Notes: generated from the letters alone by a model not told the origin. A stretch of DNA of 64,000 nucleotides from an uncultured Paracoccaceae bacterium (GCA_947499635.1 CANMPD010000002.1:124001-188000); one strand, 5' to 3'. Numbered from the stretch's first letter, positions 35,888 through 46,079 are shown. Numbers and translations are program-made.

Positions 35888-38725
35888 TCAGCCCTCCGAT
35901 TTCATAGTATCGATCATCCGATCAATCATATGCGCGCATTTGTCGTACGTCTCTTCGAGACGCGACTGCAAAGTCTCCAAATCCGAATTTTCACACCCAA
36001 CAGATGCGGTTGCACGTAGCATAAATTCGCAAGCCCCCTCGCAACGGTCAACAGTTTCCAGCGCCTTACCTGCGATTAAACATCCCGCGGATTGCACGGC
36101 CCACATCACCCGATAAGCCTGCACCAGATAATCAATATCTCGCTGCGCCAGCCATCCAAGTTCACCCACTGCAGTCAGCCCATCAACCACGGATCGACTG
36201 ACCTGATCCGATAGTAAATTTCCCGCTTGTGCAACGAGTTCGATATCCAACATACGGCCGGGCCCTGCCTTTGCATTCCATGGCCCCTGCTCGCGCTTGA
36301 CATCTTTAAGGCGGGCACGCATCGCTTTCACTTCTTGCAATACATGGGCTTGGTCATGTTGTGCGGCCAAGAATTCCGTACGAAATCCCTCAAATTCCTG
36401 AGCCAGATCTTTATTTCCGGCAACGACACGGGCTCGTGTTAGGGCAAGATGCTCCCAAGCCCACGCATCTTGCTGTTGATAGTGCACAAAACTTGCCCAG
36501 CTTGCCGCCACGGGACCCTGATTTCCCGAAGGCCGCAAACGCATATCCACCTCGTACAGCCGCCCTTGCGACATCGGCGCACTTAGCGCAGTGACCAAAG
36601 CCTGCGTTAATCGCGCGTAATATGTACGAACCGCAAGCGGCCGCTTGCCGGTGCTCGTCTCAGCTTGTTCTGGGTCGTATACAACAATCAAATCCAAATC
36701 TGATTGCACATTAAGGCGCCCAACTCCCAAAGACCCCATAGCAACCACAACACAGCCGCGTCCCGGCGCTGGCCCATGTTTGCGTGCAAATTCATCTGAA
36801 ACATGTGGCATCAGCGCGGCTATAACCGATTGAGCCAAATCGCCATATTGCTGCCCAGCCGCATCTGCATCGATTAACCCACGCAAATGATGCACTCCTA
36901 TGCGAAAATGCCATTCCTTACACCAGCGTCGCGCATAGTCGAGCCTGGCCTCATAATCGCCTTCACTGGCAAGATGATCACTTAACTCTGTTTGCAATGC
37001 TGCCTGCCCCGGCCATTGTGCAAAGAAGCCACCATCCAAAACCGCATCAAACACCGACGCATTACGCGACAGGTAATCCGCCAGCCCCGGCGCGGTTCCG
37101 ACAACATCCACAAGCAGATCAACCAGCTGCGGATTGGCTTCGAACAAGGAAAACAACTGAACCCCTGCTGGTAGTCCTTTTAAGAACCCATCCAGCGCAA
37201 TCAGCGCCTCGGCCGGGTTGTCCGTGGCGGCCAGACGCGCCAGAATATCAGGCTTAAGACGTTCAAATATCCGGGCACCGCGTTCAGAACGTAACGCCGG
37301 ATAACTGGGCCAGCGTGCGACAACATCCGGATCGACCTTCATTCCCGCCGGTTCACGATCTTCAAGATCTGTCTTTGTCATCGTGGCACTCGCCGGTGCA
37401 AAGAAATCCTCGGTGAGTGTATGAACCTCCTCCAGACGCCGTGCAATATCCCGCTGCATATCGTCAACGCTGACACCCATCAAAGCTGCAATGCGCGCCT
37501 GCCCCTCGTGGCTTTGGGGCATTTCATGTGTCTGAGCATCATGGATCATCTGGATGCGATGTTCGACTTCGCGATGTGCTCGGTAATGCTCACTCAAGGT
37601 GGCGGCGACATCATTTTCAATCCACCCAGCCCGAGCAAGACCCTTTAATCCCGCAACAGTCCCGCGGTTGCGCAGGCTCCGATCGCGGCCACCTGCAATC
37701 AATTGGCGCGTTTGTGTGAAAAATTCTATCTCACGAATTCCGCCACGACCAAGCTTCATATTATGCCCAGGCACCGTAATCACCCGTCCCAACAACTTGC
37801 TTTCACGGATACGCAAGCGAATATCATGCGCATCCTCAATCGCCGCGAAATCTAGATGTCTGCGCCAGACAAATGGCGTCAGAGACGATAAAAACCGTTC
37901 TCCGCCAGAGATATCCCCCGCACAGGCGCGCGCTTTGATATAGGCCGCCCGTTCCCAACTGCGACCAAGGCTTTCGTAATATCGCTCAGCTGCCTCCATC
38001 GCGACCGCCACAGGCGTGACGGCTGGATCTGGGCGCAGACGTAAATCTGTCCGAAAAACATACCCCTCACCGGTTCGGTCGCTCAACACAGAACATAGGT
38101 TACGTGTCGCGCGCACTAATGCGGAGCGTGCCATAAGAAAGTCTTGCCGCTCGTAACGCTCCTCGTTGATCAAACAAATAAGATCAATATCAGAGGAGTA
38201 ATTCAGCTCATGCGCACCCATCTTGCCCATAGCGAGGACGGCTAACCCTCCTGCATTGCTTACATCAGCCTCGGTTTGCCCAGGCAGTTTTCCACGAAGA
38301 ACCAATGCCTTGATTTCTGCTTTTAGCGCGACATCCACTGCCGCCTGCGCAAATCGTGTAATCGCATCTGTAACCTGCTCAAGCGACCAACATCCCGCAA
38401 TGTCACAAAGTGCCGTCAGCAGCGCCATCCGCCGTTTGGCCTGACGCAGACCCGCACGCATCTGATCTGCCCGCAAGGCAACCATCCCAACCAACAGCTG
38501 TTCAAAATGCGCCTGCGGAGAGGTCAAAGCCTCTGGCCACCAATCACGCTCTTTCACCAAAAGATCTGCAAGATAAGGGCTCGACCCTGCGATCCCTGTT
38601 AAAAATTCAGTTGGTATATGTGTCGCGGGGAGCTCACGTAGAACATCCGTACCAAGCGCTAAGTCAAATGCGCGCGGGCAACGTTGGATATTGAACGGGT
38701 CCAGCAGATTTTCAGTCGTTTTCAT
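35888..38725 (-). CDS. glnE: Bifunctional glutamine synthetase adenylyltransferase/deadenylyltransferase
   Basis: Adds or removes AMP from glutamine synthetase in response to PII. 945 aa, full length. Two nucleotidyltransferase domains: AMGKMGAHELNYSSDIDLICL (about residue 172) and AMGSLGVGRLNVQSDLDLIVVYD (about 668), each with a DxD metal site, plus RGGIREIEFFTQTRQLI after the first. Lead gene of the glnE-hypothetical-methyltransferase-PIN transcript. The ATG at 38725 has no clear ribosome binding site and is preceded by overlapping inverted repeats. Confidence 0.96.
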   Translation of the reverse strand: MKTTENLLDPFNIQRCPRAFDLALGTDVLRELPATHIPTEFLTGIAGSSPYLADLLVKERDWWPEALTSPQAHFEQLLVGMVALRADQMRAGLRQAKRRMALLTALCDIAGCWSLEQVTDAITRFAQAAVDVALKAEIKALVLRGKLPGQTEADVSNAGGLAVLAMGKMGAHELNYSSDIDLICLINEERYERQDFLMARSALVRATRNLCSVLSDRTGEGYVFRTDLRLRPDPAVTPVAVAMEAAERYYESLGRSWERAAYIKARACAGDISGGERFLSSLTPFVWRRHLDFAAIEDAHDIRLRIRESKLLGRVITVPGHNMKLGRGGIREIEFFTQTRQLIAGGRDRSLRNRGTVAGLKGLARAGWIENDVAATLSEHYRAHREVEHRIQMIHDAQTHEMPQSHEGQARIAALMGVSVDDMQRDIARRLEEVHTLTEDFFAPASATMTKTDLEDREPAGMKVDPDVVARWPSYPALRSERGARIFERLKPDILARLAATDNPAEALIALDGFLKGLPAGVQLFSLFEANPQLVDLLVDVVGTAPGLADYLSRNASVFDAVLDGGFFAQWPGQAALQTELSDHLASEGDYEARLDYARRWCKEWHFRIGVHHLRGLIDADAAGQQYGDLAQSVIAALMPHVSDEFARKHGPAPGRGCVVVAMGSLGVGRLNVQSDLDLIVVYDPEQAETSTGKRPLAVRTYYARLTQALVTALSAPMSQGRLYEVDMRLRPSGNQGPVAASWASFVHYQQQDAWAWEHLALTRARVVAGNKDLAQEFEGFRTEFLAAQHDQAHVLQEVKAMRARLKDVKREQGPWNAKAGPGRMLDIELVAQAGNLLSDQVSRSVVDGLTAVGELGWLAQRDIDYLVQAYRVMWAVQSAGCLIAGKALETVDRCEGACEFMLRATASVGCENSDLETLQSRLEETYDKCAHMIDRMIDTMKSEG

Positions 38726-39113
38726 ATGAGATGTGTGCCCATCTCAAGGGCACAGGTCAATCTTCTCCATCACATGCCCACCCTTGAAGTTAACAAAATT
38801 AGTATGAAACAATGTAAGGTAACGTAAACCATACCCTCACAAAGTGATCGGCGGATGTTGGCTCAAACGCATTTTCGTACTATACGTACTTGTGTGGTTG
38901 TAACTCATTCGGGGACCGGGTGACGTGTTTTATGAGTTTTATCGCTTTGGCTCCATGTTTTGCCAAAGCAGCCGCGCGTTATTGCGGACAATTTACCAGT
39001 GGACACATGGTTAAGGGATACAACCACACCCAGCACCAACGGTTTTTCATACCGAATGCTCTAAGCATCCCATGCCAAACACACAGCCAGAAACACAGTG
39101 AAAGCCGAGGCGA
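38726..39113. other. 388-base region without a convincing gene between glnE and the DUF2842 gene
   Basis: Holds the glnE leader and a weak minus-strand promoter-like pair (TTACGT, 17 bases, TACTAA at 38799-38827). It also contains a perfect hairpin GCTTTGGC / GCCAAAGC (38944-38969) followed by CCGC / GCGG (38972-38987), which could be part of a structured RNA or a terminator. The plus-strand ORF 38890-39234 in the track has no family features and overlaps DUF2842 antisense. Confidence 0.5.
38727..38754 (-). promoter_or_regulatory. Two mutually exclusive hairpins just upstream of the glnE start
   Basis: On the minus-strand RNA: TGTGCCC pairs with GGGCACA (7 bp, 7-base loop), or the loop TGAGAT pairs with ATCTCA (6 bp) directly before AT-ATG. 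Both use the same 28 bases and cannot form together without strain, as the connecting loop is one base. Possibly a switch controlling glnE translation; no ribosome binding site is visible. Confidence 0.35.
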
Positions 39114-39374
39114 TTATTCGCCCTTGTCAGTGTTGTCCGGGTCTTCCTTACCAATACCTCGAAAGACAAATTTAAACGGCAACACCCAAAGAACACCTAG
39201 AACGACGTACACGAAAAGCTCTAGCAGTATATGAGGCCGCTCTAACCAACCCAGCAAGGTTACGGCAGCCACAATATAAAGTGGCATGCCGATCAACAAT
39301 AAAACAGAGGCCCAAAACCGACGGGCACGATAACTCAGCCCGTTTTTACTTTTCTGTTTGGTTGGCTCTGTCAT
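39114..39374 (-). CDS. DUF2842 small membrane protein
   Basis: 86 aa with two membrane spans (ASVLLLIGMPLYIVAAVTLL and ILLELFVYVVLGVLWVLPF) and an acidic C-terminal tail. The pattern matches DUF2842, an alphaproteobacterial family whose gene commonly follows purA, as here (35 bases downstream on the same strand). Function unknown. Confidence 0.85.
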   Translation of the reverse strand: MTEPTKQKSKNGLSYRARRFWASVLLLIGMPLYIVAAVTLLGWLERPHILLELFVYVVLGVLWVLPFKFVFRGIGKEDPDNTDKGE

Positions 39375-39409
39375 CGCACCTTCTTAATCCATGGACTTGA
39401 TCTGCGGGT

Positions 39410-40705
39410 TTAATCCGCAAATGGGTCTGTAACCAGAATCGTATCGTCGCGTTCCGGGCTCGTCGACAACAAAGCGACTGGGCATTCAATTAATTCTTCG
39501 ACACGTTTCACATATTTGATCGCATTTGCCGGCAAATCATTCCAACTGCGCGCCCCTTCGGTTGATTGGCTCCAACCTGGCATTTCTTCATAAATAGGTG
39601 TGCAGCGTGCTTGCGCATCCGCAGCGGTCGGCAAATAATCCAACCGTTCCCCATCCAATTGATACCCAACACAGATTTTCAATGTCCCAAACCCGTCCAA
39701 AACATCAAGTTTCGTCAGAGAGATTCCAGTGATACCTGAAGTTGCGCATGTTTGGCGTACTAAACATGCGTCGAACCAACCACAGCGACGTTTGCGCCCT
39801 GTTGTTGTGCCAAACTCATGCCCGCGTTCACCCAAGCGATGCCCATCTGCATCTTCAAGCTCTGTCGGAAAAGGCCCCTCGCCCACACGTGTGGTATAGG
39901 CCTTAACGATTCCCAAAACGTAATCGATTGAATTTGGACCAATACCAACACCTGTTGCTGCTTGACCTGCAATAACATTGGAGGATGTCACAAATGGGTA
40001 TGTGCCAAAATCAATGTCCAATAACGCGCCTTGCGCACCTTCGAACAAGATTCGCTTACCCGCTTTGCGCTTTTCGTTCATTACTTTCCAAACCGGAGCC
40101 GCAAACGGCAGGATATCACGAGCGATATCTTTGAGCTGTGCAATCAACGCATCGCGGTCAATCGCCTCAACACCGAGTCCCTTGCGCAGAGGATCATGGT
40201 GTTGCAGTGCACGATCCACGCGGGCCTCGAGCGTCGCTTCATCCGCCAGATCCGCCACGCGGACGGCACGGCGGCCAACTTTATCTTCGTAGGCCGGGCC
40301 GATTCCACGTCCGGTGGTCCCGATCTTCGTCCCCTTTGACGCAGCTTCTTCGCGCGCACGATCCAGCTCACCATGAAGCGGAAGGATCAAAGGTGTATTC
40401 TCTGCGATCATCAAGGTTTCAGGTGTAATTTCAACACCCTGAGCCCGTACAGTCGCGATTTCTTTCATCAAGTGCCACGGGTCTAAAACAACGCCGTTAC
40501 CAATCACTGACAGCTTGTTGCCTCGGACAACACCAGACGGCAAAGCGTGTAGCTTGTACACCTTTCCATCAATGACCAGTGTATGGCCTGCATTGTGACC
40601 GCCTTGAAAGCGCGCAATTACATCGGCACGTTCGCTGAGCCAGTCAACAATCTTGCCTTTTCCTTCGTCGCCCCACTGGGCTCCGACTACCACGACATTG
40701 GCCAT
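39410..40705 (-). CDS. purA: Adenylosuccinate synthetase
   Basis: First committed step from IMP to AMP, using GTP and aspartate. 431 aa. GTP-binding loop [13 protein letters not shown] at residues 10-22, catalytic His region [27 protein letters not shown] and the base-recognition [18 protein letters not shown] is 6 bases from the ATG. Upstream of DUF2842 and divergent from secG. Confidence 0.97.
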   Translation of the reverse strand: MANVVVVGAQWGDEGKGKIVDWLSERADVIARFQGGHNAGHTLVIDGKVYKLHALPSGVVRGNKLSVIGNGVVLDPWHLMKEIATVRAQGVEITPETLMIAENTPLILPLHGELDRAREEAASKGTKIGTTGRGIGPAYEDKVGRRAVRVADLADEATLEARVDRALQHHDPLRKGLGVEAIDRDALIAQLKDIARDILPFAAPVWKVMNEKRKAGKRILFEGAQGALLDIDFGTYPFVTSSNVIAGQAATGVGIGPNSIDYVLGIVKAYTTRVGEGPFPTELEDADGHRLGERGHEFGTTTGRKRRCGWFDACLVRQTCATSGITGISLTKLDVLDGFGTLKICVGYQLDGERLDYLPTAADAQARCTPIYEEMPGWSQSTEGARSWNDLPANAIKYVKRVEELIECPVALLSTSPERDDTILVTDPFAD

Positions 40706-40851
40706 CTCAGGTCCTCTAATGCTGGTTAAAACCGACGTTCCCTATAGCGCTGCATCCACCAAGAGGGAACCATTAATTCGTCATCAAACGTTCAAGACGA
40801 CTATAATAGCGGATGTATCGGCAATTGTTGCCCCCTTAGGCAACTCCCCCC

Positions 40852-40880
40852 TTGCTCATCACGCTATTCTTGCATAGATA
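40852..40880 (+). promoter_or_regulatory. Candidate secG promoter
   Basis: TTGCTC, 17 bases, TAGATA, about 36 bases before the secG ATG. A small hairpin GTTGCC / GGCAAC (40827-40844) is directly upstream. Tentative. Confidence 0.3.
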
Positions 40881-40915
40881 CCGCTCGATATTCAGCCAAC
40901 CGCCACAGGGTCCCT

Positions 40916-41278
40916 ATGGAAAACGTCGTTCTTGTCATCCACCTCATTCTCGCGCTCGGCCTCATTGCGGTGGTATTGCTACAGCGATCCGAAGGTGGTG
41001 GCCTCGGCATGGGCGGCGGCGGTACCGGCGGCGCCATGACTGGCAGATCCGCTGCGAACATCCTAACACGCCTGACATGGATTTTGGCTGGTGCCTTTAT
41101 CGTAACCTCCATTACCTTGACAGTTCTTGCCGCACAGAAATCTGCGGGATCTTCGATTGCAGACCGCTTGCAATTGGCGCCATCAAGCCAAGACGCTGAT
41201 GCACCAGAAGCTCCTGTTGGTAGCGACTTGCTTCCTCCAAGCTCGGGCACAGCTCCCTTGGTCCCAAGTCTCGACTAA
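40916..41278 (+). CDS. secG: Protein translocase subunit SecG
   Basis: 120-aa accessory subunit of the SecYEG channel. Two spans: NVVLVIHLILALGLIAVVLLQ and LTWILAGAFIVTSITLTVLAA, joined by the Gly-rich loop RSEGGGLGMGGGGTGGAMTG typical of SecG. The C-terminal 30 residues are Pro/Ser-rich and more variable, as in other alphaproteobacteria. Precedes pyrG, a common arrangement, but a hairpin follows its stop. Confidence 0.95.
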   Translation: MENVVLVIHLILALGLIAVVLLQRSEGGGLGMGGGGTGGAMTGRSAANILTRLTWILAGAFIVTSITLTVLAAQKSAGSSIADRLQLAPSSQDADAPEAPVGSDLLPPSSGTAPLVPSLD

Positions 41279-41300
41279 GTCTACAAAACCTAGGTAATTT

Positions 41301-41335
41301 CAAGAGAACCGTAACAGCATCTTGCGGTTCTCTTG
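41301..41335 (+). terminator. Hairpin after secG
   Basis: Perfect 11-bp stem CAAGAGAACCG / CGGTTCTCTTG, 13-base loop, 22 bases after the secG stop. No U-run follows, so termination may be partial. Confidence 0.6.
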
Positions 41336-41479
41336 CGCATGTCCTGCGAATCCTTTATATATGAAGTCCCGTGATGCTACGGTTTTTTGAACCGTTGGGC
41401 AGCTAGGAATCCGGCTATTAACCGGGTTTCGCTTAACCGAATTTGACCTGATTACGATCACACGGGGGCAGCCAAACAC

Positions 41480-43123
41480 ATGGCGCGTTTTATCTTTATC
41501 ACTGGCGGTGTTGTTTCTTCACTTGGGAAAGGCCTCGCCTCCGCTGCGCTTGGCTCCTTGCTGCAAGCGCGTGGATATTCTGTACGTCTGCGCAAATTGG
41601 ATCCATATCTAAATGTCGATCCAGGCACGATGAGCCCGTTTGAACATGGCGAGGTTTTTGTAACAGACGATGGGGCCGAGACCGACTTGGACCTTGGGCA
41701 TTATGAGCGGTTCACTGGCGTGCCAGCACGTAACACCGACTCGATCTCATCTGGTCGTATTTACACCAATGTTTTGGAAAAAGAGCGCCGCGGCGACTAC
41801 TTGGGTAAAACCATCCAAGTTATTCCGCATGTAACCAATGAAATCAAAGACTTCATCTCGATTGGCGAAGACGAAGTAGATTTCATGTTGTGCGAAATCG
41901 GTGGCACAGTAGGTGATATCGAGGGTTTGCCGTTTTTCGAAGCCATCCGTCAATTTGCCCAAGACAAACCACGTGGCCAGTGTTTGTTTATGCACCTTAC
42001 GCTGCTGCCTTACATCAAAGCATCGGGTGAATTGAAAACAAAACCAACTCAGCACTCTGTAAAGGAATTGCGTTCAATCGGGCTCGCTCCTGATATCTTG
42101 GTATGTCGCTCAGAGGGGCCTATTCCACAGAAAGAACGCGAAAAACTGGCGCTGTTCTGTAATGTGCGCCCTGATAGCGTAATCGCAGCTCAGGATCTCA
42201 AGTCGATCTATGAGGCACCGTTGGCTTATCACCGCGAAGGTTTAGACCAAGCCGTCCTCGACGCCTTTGGCATCACACCCGCCCCGCGTCCAAAACTTGA
42301 ACGCTGGGAGGATGTTGCAGATCGGATCTATAACCCCGAAGGCGAAGTCAAAGTTGCCATCGTTGGGAAATACACTCAGCTCGAAGATGCCTATAAATCC
42401 ATTGCCGAAGCTCTGACACATGGTGGGATGGCGAATCGCGTCAAAGTTCGGATTGAATGGGTAGACGCCGAGCTCTTTGATAACGAAGATGCAGCGCCCT
42501 ATTTGCAAGGGTTCCAAGCAATCCTTGTTCCCGGTGGTTTTGGAGAACGCGGCACAGAGGGCAAGATCAAAGCTGCACAATATGCGCGCGAGAATAATGT
42601 GCCCTACCTAGGCATCTGCCTTGGCATGCAAATGGCCGTTATCGAAGCTGCCCGTAATGTTGCAGGTATCACCACGGCCGGGTCCGAAGAATTCGATCAC
42701 GAAGCCGGCAAAAAACGCTTTGAGCCCGTGGTCTATCACCTCAAAGAATGGGTGCAGGGCAACCACAAAGTCAGCCGCAAAGCGGATGACGACAAGGGCG
42801 GAACAATGCGTTTAGGCGCATATGATGCAACATTGACCGAGGGCTCACGCGTGGCCGAAGCCTATGGTGCAACCACAATCGAAGAGCGTCATCGTCACCG
42901 TTATGAGGTCGACATTACATACCGTGAAAAACTCGAAGCCTGCGGTCTGAAATTCACCGGGATGTCACCAGATGGCAGCCTGCCTGAGATTGTTGAATGG
43001 GAAGATCACCCCTGGTTTATCGGTGTGCAATTCCACCCAGAGCTAAAATCGAAACCGTTTGCCCCCCACCCGCTGTTTAAAGATTTTATTCGCGCGGCCA
43101 AGGAGGCATCCCGCCTAGTGTAA
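41480..43123 (+). CDS. pyrG: CTP synthase
   Basis: Converts UTP to CTP with glutamine as nitrogen donor. 547 aa. The N-terminal synthetase domain begins [20 protein letters not shown] (P-loop) and includes [15 protein letters not shown]. The C-terminal glutaminase domain has [16 protein letters not shown] with the nucleophilic Cys, and [10 protein letters not shown] with His and Glu of the triad. A U-rich terminator follows. The leader between secG and the ATG has a small ACGGTT / AACCGT hairpin at 41379-41395. Confidence 0.97.
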   Translation: MARFIFITGGVVSSLGKGLASAALGSLLQARGYSVRLRKLDPYLNVDPGTMSPFEHGEVFVTDDGAETDLDLGHYERFTGVPARNTDSISSGRIYTNVLEKERRGDYLGKTIQVIPHVTNEIKDFISIGEDEVDFMLCEIGGTVGDIEGLPFFEAIRQFAQDKPRGQCLFMHLTLLPYIKASGELKTKPTQHSVKELRSIGLAPDILVCRSEGPIPQKEREKLALFCNVRPDSVIAAQDLKSIYEAPLAYHREGLDQAVLDAFGITPAPRPKLERWEDVADRIYNPEGEVKVAIVGKYTQLEDAYKSIAEALTHGGMANRVKVRIEWVDAELFDNEDAAPYLQGFQAILVPGGFGERGTEGKIKAAQYARENNVPYLGICLGMQMAVIEAARNVAGITTAGSEEFDHEAGKKRFEPVVYHLKEWVQGNHKVSRKADDDKGGTMRLGAYDATLTEGSRVAEAYGATTIEERHRHRYEVDITYREKLEACGLKFTGMSPDGSLPEIVEWEDHPWFIGVQFHPELKSKPFAPHPLFKDFIRAAKEASRLV

Positions 43124-43148
43124 CTGCTCGTTACAGCAAAACATTATC

Positions 43149-43182
43149 AAGGCACGGCTGTTTATTCAGCTGTGCCTTTTTT
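43149..43182 (+). terminator. Intrinsic terminator of pyrG
   Basis: AAGGCACGGCTG / CAGCTGTGCCTT stem (one G-U), 6-base loop, then a run of six T. Strong. Confidence 0.88.
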
Positions 43183-43329
43183 CGTTGTGTTTATGCTCTC
43201 TCAAGAATGAGGACCGATCCCGTGCAACAGACTGCGTGATATTCACAATTTGTCAGGATCTCTCCTGTAAAAACCGATTCAAATTGAACATAAATCTCGG
43301 CCCTTCTGCTATCGGAGCGCGGAACACTC

Positions 43330-43740
43330 ATGCAATTGTCAGGTCGCGAACCTCGCGAAAATCTACCAATGATCGATACAGATCATGATCCTGCGTTGTT
43401 TTTTGATGGGGAAAACTTGCTGCTCGCCTATTCAGTGGCGCAACTCTCTGGTGGTGGCATGGCCGTATTGGAATTCAGCGACGTCTTAGAATTTCATGCT
43501 GACTCGATCAATGTAGACGAACTCTCAGAAGCGCCCTACCCGGTCACAGCTTGGGGTTTTACCGAAATCATCGGCAGTAAAAAATGCGAACGCTGGGCCG
43601 CTATGGCACCGCGTTATTGGAGCATTTCGTTCAACGACCACACCCTTTTGGTCATGTTCGAACATATGCGTATCGCGGGGGTGACTCGCAATGCGACGCT
43701 GCCACGTAAGGCTCTTCAAGGATACATGCTGAACAGTTAG
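43330..43740 (+). CDS. Conserved hypothetical protein
   Basis: 136 aa. No family recognised. Begins MQLSGREPRENLPMIDTD, followed by a strand-rich, aromatic domain (LFFDGENLLLAYSV, VLEFSDVLEFHAD, PVTAWGFTEIIGSKKCERWA, WSISFNDHTLLVMFEHM). No signal peptide or membrane span. GGAGCGCGGAA lies just upstream of the ATG. It stands alone between the pyrG terminator and the aldolase gene. Confidence 0.7.
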   Translation: MQLSGREPRENLPMIDTDHDPALFFDGENLLLAYSVAQLSGGGMAVLEFSDVLEFHADSINVDELSEAPYPVTAWGFTEIIGSKKCERWAAMAPRYWSISFNDHTLLVMFEHMRIAGVTRNATLPRKALQGYMLNS

Positions 43741-43778
43741 CACCTAAAATTATGCAGGTTTTCACAACATGCACAACT

Positions 43779-43840
43779 GTGAGCGCAAACGTAAATTACG
43801 CTGGCTTATAAATTAACAAATAATTACAAAGTTAGCGCAA
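43779..43840 (+). promoter_or_regulatory. Repeated operator-like elements upstream of the aldolase gene
   Basis: GTGAGCGCAA (43779-43788) and GTTAGCGCAA (43831-43840) are near-identical direct repeats 52 bases apart. A palindrome CGTAA-A-TTACG (43790-43800) lies beside the first. The second reads GTTAGCGCAAC, close to half of the LacI-type central-carbon operator I recall in Rhodobacterales. Suggestive only. Confidence 0.3.
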
Positions 43841-43946
43841 CCATTTAATTCTAAATGTTGTTTCCTATCGGAACGGCAGTATAGATAAGAGCAACTTTTT
43901 ACAGCACCCTACTTATAGGTGCACCCTTCAAGGAGGCTCCCTCGTT

Positions 43947-44849
43947 ATGGTTAAAGATACAGCAACCCAGCAAAACCAGTTCAACCGCATTGCAACGGGC
44001 CAAGGCTTTATCGCCGCTCTCGACCAATCCGGCGGATCAACTCCGAAAGCGCTCATGCTTTATGGCGTTATGGAAGACGCATATAGCAACGACCAAGAGA
44101 TGTTTGGCGAAATTCATAAAATGCGCAGCCGCATCATTACGTCTCCCGCCTTTAGCAGTGAAAAGGTTCTAGGCGCGATCCTGTTCGAAAAGACGATGGA
44201 CAGCACAATTGACGGTATCCCAACAGCGACATACCTGTGGGAAACCTGTGGTGTCGTGCCTTTTCTAAAGATCGACAAAGGGTTAGAGGCCGAAGAAAAC
44301 GGTGTGCAGCTCATGAAACCCATGCCCGAGTTAGACGGCCTTCTGTCACGTGCAGTCGAAGCAGGCATATTTGGAACCAAAATGCGTTCTGTCATTAAAG
44401 AAGCAAACCAGACAGGTATTGACGCCGTCGTTGCGCAGCAATTTGAAGTCGGCAAACAAATCGCTGCGGCTGGGTTGGTTCCAATCATCGAGCCAGAGGT
44501 TGATATCCATTCAACAACAAAGGCCCAAGCAGAAGACATGTTAAAGGCCGCGATTCTTGTACAGCTTGACGCGCTCCCCAAAGGAACAGATGTCGCGCTC
44601 AAACTGACAATCCCAACTGTCGCAGGGATCTATGATAGTTTGGCCAACCACCCTGCTGTTGTGCGTGTTGTGGCGCTCTCAGGTGGTTACACGACGGATG
44701 ATGCCTGCACCCGCCTGTCAAAGAACACTAAAATGATCGCCTCCTTCTCGCGCGCCCTGACCGAAAGTCTAAACGTGTCACTCAGCGATGATGACTACAA
44801 CAGTGCACTGGCCACAAATATCGATAAGATCTACCAAGCCTCGCTCTAA
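43947..44849 (+). CDS. fda: Class I fructose-bisphosphate aldolase
   Basis: Cleaves fructose-1,6-bisphosphate, and forms it in gluconeogenesis, through a Schiff base. 300 aa. FIAALDQSGGSTPKAL at the N-terminus, ILFEKTMDS and the C-terminal DVALKLTIPTVAG with the likely Schiff-base Lys identify the class I bacterial aldolase family, often annotated fda. AAGGAGG precedes the ATG. A 206-base upstream region with repeated elements suggests regulation. Monocistronic. Confidence 0.92.
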   Translation: MVKDTATQQNQFNRIATGQGFIAALDQSGGSTPKALMLYGVMEDAYSNDQEMFGEIHKMRSRIITSPAFSSEKVLGAILFEKTMDSTIDGIPTATYLWETCGVVPFLKIDKGLEAEENGVQLMKPMPELDGLLSRAVEAGIFGTKMRSVIKEANQTGIDAVVAQQFEVGKQIAAAGLVPIIEPEVDIHSTTKAQAEDMLKAAILVQLDALPKGTDVALKLTIPTVAGIYDSLANHPAVVRVVALSGGYTTDDACTRLSKNTKMIASFSRALTESLNVSLSDDDYNSALATNIDKIYQASL

Positions 44850-44875
44850 GGTCTGCATCATATCATGAACATTAT

Positions 44876-44906
44876 TACCGCCCTTATCCTTGAGGGGCGG
44901 TATTTT
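44876..44906 (+). terminator. Intrinsic terminator after the aldolase gene
   Basis: TACCGCCC / GGGCGGTA 8-bp stem followed by TTTTCTTT. Strong. Confidence 0.85.
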
Positions 44907-44975
44907 CTTTGTAACGGTATCCTTTTATATTAAGCATCGATAACCGCCCTTTGGACGCGGTATATAAGGCTTAAA

Positions 44976-46079
44976 ATGACCGACACCCGTTTGACCGCTC
45001 TCGTACAATCCCTGCCTGCAACGGTACCTTTTGTGGGGCCCGAAACCCAGGAGCGCACACGCAATGCGCCTTTTCGCGCACGGTTAGGTGCAAACGAAAA
45101 CGTTTTTGGCCCTTCTCCCAAAGCAATTGAGGCCATGGCCAAATCTGCGGCGGATATTTGGCAGTACGGGGATCCCGAAAATTACGACCTGCGCCACGCT
45201 CTGGCAGAACATCACGCGATCGATCCCGACAAGATCGTCGTCGGAGAAGGCATCGACGGCCTTCTTGGATATCTTGTGCGTCTGTTCGTGACCGCAGGCG
45301 ACGCGGTGGTTACATCCTTTGGGGCCTATCCGACGCTAAACTATCACGCGTCCGGGTTTGGTGCAGTTATCCATACGGTCCCCTATAAGAATGACTACGA
45401 AGACATCGATGCTTTAATTTCCAAAGCCCATGATGTGAATGCTAAGCTGATCTATATTGCCAACCCCGACAATCCCATGGGCAGCTGGCATGATGGCCAA
45501 ACCTTACGACGCGCGCTTGAGAAAATCCCTGCAGGAGCCCTGCTCATTCTGGACGAGGCGTACATTGAATGCGCGCCCACTGGCACCAGCCCTGAGATTG
45601 ATATCAACGATCCGCGCCTTTTGCGCATGCGTACATTTTCCAAAGCATATGGTCTTGCAGGTGCCCGTGTAGGGTATGCAATGGGTGCGCCTGATCTGAT
45701 TTCGGCGTTTAACAAGGTGCGTAATCATTTCGGCATGAATCGCTGCGCCCAAATCGGCGCTTTGGCTGCACTCGAAGACCAAGATTGGCTAACCCAAACC
45801 GTCGCGCAAATCAGTCAAAGCCGCCAACGCATTACAGATATCGCCCATGCAAATGACCTAACCCCATTGGCCTCTGCGACCAACTTCGTCACAATTGATT
45901 GCCGGCGCGATGGTATTTTTGCGAAAAACGTCCTCGGGCATCTCACGGAACAAGGGGTTTTCATACGTATGCCACTTGTTGCTCCGCAAAACAGATGCAT
46001 CCGGATCAGCTGCGGCAATCTTGAAGATTTAAATATATTCGCCGACGCACTGCCAAAGGCGCTTAGGTCTGCAATCTAG
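44976..46079 (+). CDS. Pyridoxal-phosphate aminotransferase, HisC-like
   Basis: 367 aa, fold-type I class II aminotransferase. The PLP Lys lies in RTFSKAYGLAGARVGYA and the cofactor-binding ANPDNPMG and LDEAYIEC precede it. N-terminal ARLGANENVFGPSPKAI is the histidinol-phosphate-aminotransferase type substrate loop. True HisC is usually in a his cluster, so this copy may act on another 2-oxo acid or aromatic amino acid. An independent gene after the aldolase terminator. Confidence 0.85.
   Translation: MTDTRLTALVQSLPATVPFVGPETQERTRNAPFRARLGANENVFGPSPKAIEAMAKSAADIWQYGDPENYDLRHALAEHHAIDPDKIVVGEGIDGLLGYLVRLFVTAGDAVVTSFGAYPTLNYHASGFGAVIHTVPYKNDYEDIDALISKAHDVNAKLIYIANPDNPMGSWHDGQTLRRALEKIPAGALLILDEAYIECAPTGTSPEIDINDPRLLRMRTFSKAYGLAGARVGYAMGAPDLISAFNKVRNHFGMNRCAQIGALAALEDQDWLTQTVAQISQSRQRITDIAHANDLTPLASATNFVTIDCRRDGIFAKNVLGHLTEQGVFIRMPLVAPQNRCIRISCGNLEDLNIFADALPKALRSAI

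Noticed and set aside
38890-39234. 114-aa plus-strand ORF between glnE and DUF2842
   Set aside because: No family features and it runs antisense into DUF2842; hydrophobic start is weak and no site precedes it.
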